A DNA stretch of 64,000 nucleotides, from contig DAHXLX010000001.1 in assembly GCA_027365775.1 (NCBI GenBank), forward strand, positions 1-64,000, in the 5' to 3' direction. A program made the position numbers and the translations under genes. The DNA is from Candidatus Saccharimonadota bacterium (GTDB lineage: Bacteria > Patescibacteriota > Saccharimonadia > Saccharimonadales > UBA4665). Below the pieces are notes generated by a model that did not search any database, was not told the DNA's origin, and saw only the letters and a program-made list of their open reading frames with translations. Position 1 is the stretch's first letter. Each line of letters begins with the position of its first letter. Positions 63,898-64,000 of this stretch are shown here, in pieces.

Positions 63898-64000
63898 GCC
63901 AGCCCCGTGTCGTACTTATTGGTGGCGGTACCGGCAGTTTTACTTTACTTCAGGGGTTAAAACAGTGGACGGAGAATATTACGGCAATCGTTAACATGAG
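63894..64000 (+). CDS. YvcK/CofD-family protein, start only
   Basis: The frame MSQPRVVLIGGGTGSFTLL then QGLKQWTENITAIVNM runs off the window. The VLIGGGTGSFTLLQGL start and TAIVNM are signatures of YvcK (UPF0052/CofD-like), which binds UDP-sugars and controls wall and carbon metabolism. It overlaps the glycosyltransferase stop by three bases. Confidence 0.85.
   Translation, partial: MSQPRVVLIGGGTGSFTLLQGLKQWTENITAIVNM

Noticed and set aside
1-64000. CRISPR arrays or cas genes
   Set aside because: No series of regularly spaced identical repeats and no Cas-like protein was seen.

Overview
The window looks like a chromosomal segment of a Candidate Phyla Radiation bacterium, most probably a member of Candidatus Saccharibacteria (TM7). 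This is inferred from gene content and familiar protein types; no search was run. It uses the standard code: TGA, TAA and TAG all end intact genes. The backbone is dense and mostly on the minus strand. It holds protein quality control (hrcA-grpE-dnaK-dnaJ with CIRCE operators, ftsH), translation factors (lepA, aspS, tilS, dus, tsaC), envelope genes (murJ, a MurC-like ligase, ftsB, a sortase with substrate, a pilin-like protein, surface-polysaccharide genes) and many small membrane proteins of unknown function.

Layout. 0-8 kb: sortase and its cohesin-like substrate, an MMPL exporter, RimK and a retropepsin/ATP-grasp fusion. 8-20 kb: heat-shock cluster, guanylate-kinase-like protein, lepA, murJ, ftsH, tilS, histidine phosphatase. 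20.2-27.7 kb: an AT-richer accessory island beginning at a tRNA-Met gene. It contains a decayed large serine recombinase whose frame runs into the tRNA, a decayed IS, a two-gene cassette (isoprenoid-synthase-like protein plus small phosphoglycosyl transferase), a membrane-anchored repeat protein, and relics of PIN-domain and RelE-like toxins. 27.7-35.6 kb: two Nudix-type proteins, a MacB-type ABC transporter with a two-component system whose kinase is soluble, and small unknowns. 35.9-40.3 kb: a second decayed IS copy, then a segment flanked by direct repeats of the tRNA-fMet 3' end that carries a P-loop NTPase and an adenylosuccinate lyase-HAD fusion. 40.3-58.6 kb: ftsB, tRNA-Ile2, pilin, dus, an ABC-2 exporter, the Mur ligase, a triple YbjQ protein, tsaC, aspS, a CBS-domain membrane protein, a DsbA-like protein and nadD. 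At 58.6 kb a cobalamin riboswitch with a clear terminator/antiterminator precedes a conserved-looking gene of unknown function. 59-64 kb: a LexA-like regulator, an O-antigen ligase-like protein, a polyprenyl glycosylphosphotransferase, a glycosyltransferase and the start of a YvcK/CofD-family gene.

How parts fit together. All three CAT-anticodon tRNAs (elongator Met, initiator fMet, Ile2) are here along with TilS, which modifies Ile2. Both accessory segments abut tRNA genes. The strongest candidates for undescribed biology are the B12-riboswitch-controlled unknown protein, the isoprenoid-synthase-like/phosphoglycosyl transferase cassette, and the PurB-HAD/NTPase cassette at tRNA-fMet. Several genes have good -10 boxes only 6-10 bases before the start codon and no Shine-Dalgarno sequence, which suggests leaderless transcripts.
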